Positions 63,776 through 64,000 of a DNA stretch of 64,000 bases are shown in pieces (position 1 is the stretch's first letter; each line of letters starts with the position of its first letter). The notes below the pieces were generated by a model that worked only from the letters and a program-made list of their open reading frames with translations, was not told the DNA's origin and searched no databases. The DNA is from Novosphingobium sp. PC22D. GTDB lineage: Bacteria > Pseudomonadota > Alphaproteobacteria > Sphingomonadales > Sphingomonadaceae. The position numbers were made by a program, and so were the translations under genes. The stretch lies in contig NZ_MWMO01000015.1 of assembly GCF_002556635.1 (NCBI RefSeq), positions 1-64,000 of the forward strand, in the 5' to 3' direction.

Positions 63776-64000
63776 GTGCCGGTGGGGGCGATCGACCATC
63801 TGCTCGCAGACAGTCTCGCGGAGATCGCCGCCGAGATCGACGCGGCCTTCGATGCGCTTTTGCCGGTGCCCGCCGATTCGCGCGCGCGTCTGGTGGAGGC
63901 GATGCGCTATGCCACGATCGGCGGCGGCAAGCGGGTGCGCCCCCTGCTGCTCGCCTCGGTCGCGGCGATCTACGGCGTCGACCGCGAGGCGGCGATCCGC
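63776..64000 (+). CDS. ispA: Polyprenyl (farnesyl) diphosphate synthase, 3' end outside window
   Basis: First 75 residues (GTG start) of an isoprenyl diphosphate synthase: MRYATIGGGKRVRPLLLASVAAIYG contains the first family motif (GGKRxRP). The DDxxD motifs lie beyond the window edge. Adjacent to xseB, consistent with IspA. Chain length cannot be judged from this fragment. Confidence 0.88.
   Translation, partial: MPVGAIDHLLADSLAEIAAEIDAAFDALLPVPADSRARLVEAMRYATIGGGKRVRPLLLASVAAIYGVDREAAIR

Overview
The window is high-GC bacterial chromosome and reads as an alphaproteobacterium of the order Sphingomonadales. The grounds are the alphaproteobacterial GAAC-N7-GAAC SOS boxes in front of imuA and dnaE2, the efp/inositol-phosphatase neighbourhood, an XrtA-type (PEP-CTERM) prsK-prsR set, and dispersed palindromic repeats of the type common in sphingomonad genomes. 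The genus is not determinable by eye; Novosphingobium-like is an inference. No prophage, insertion sequence, CRISPR array, rRNA or replication origin was seen.

Region 1 (1-18.3 kb) is a catabolic cluster. It starts with a 5'-truncated acyl-CoA synthetase, a two-gene thiamine-diphosphate dehydrogenase E1 (no E2/E3 nearby), a CDF metal transporter and a small secreted protein. It then carries two long+short acyl-CoA dehydrogenase pairs, a Rieske ferredoxin without an oxygenase, a 3-ketosteroid-dehydrogenase-like flavoprotein and two short-chain dehydrogenases. Last come a three-subunit molybdenum hydroxylase, whose large subunit carries a one-base frameshift, a MoaD-like sulfur carrier ending in Gly-Gly-Gly, and a SnoaL-like protein. 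The set suggests CoA-dependent breakdown of an alicyclic, perhaps steroid- or terpenoid-like, acid. The substrate is not identifiable.

Region 2 (18.4-33 kb) holds efp, an inositol monophosphatase, tRNA-Leu(CAA), an M20 peptidase, and an envelope/exopolysaccharide block: TIGR03013-type sugar transferase, PrsK kinase, PrsR sigma-54 activator and a TPR protein, overlapping like one operon. panB and an amino-acid permease follow. Region 3 (33-41.3 kb) is an SOS mutagenesis module, imuA-imuB and dnaE2, split by two acetyltransferases and a hydrolase, with a separate SOS box for each half. dnaE2 carries an in-frame palindromic repeat.

Region 4 (41.4-50.9 kb) holds a LAS-type peptidase-like protein, an SDR/aldo-keto reductase pair, two tRNA-Glu genes, recJ, an AHH-motif putative nuclease with an unknown partner, and a nitronate monooxygenase facing a MaoC-like dehydratase across an 18-bp palindrome. 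Region 5 (50.9-64 kb) is branched-chain amino acid biosynthesis and housekeeping: leuA, ilvC, ilvN, ilvB, miaA, serB, purL, xseB and the start of ispA. leuA and ilvB are each preceded by a short leader ORF rich in the cognate amino acids (Leu; Ile/Val/Leu), pointing to attenuation. An epoxide hydrolase and an I78 inhibitor-YceI-I78 inhibitor triplet lie between leuA and ilvC.
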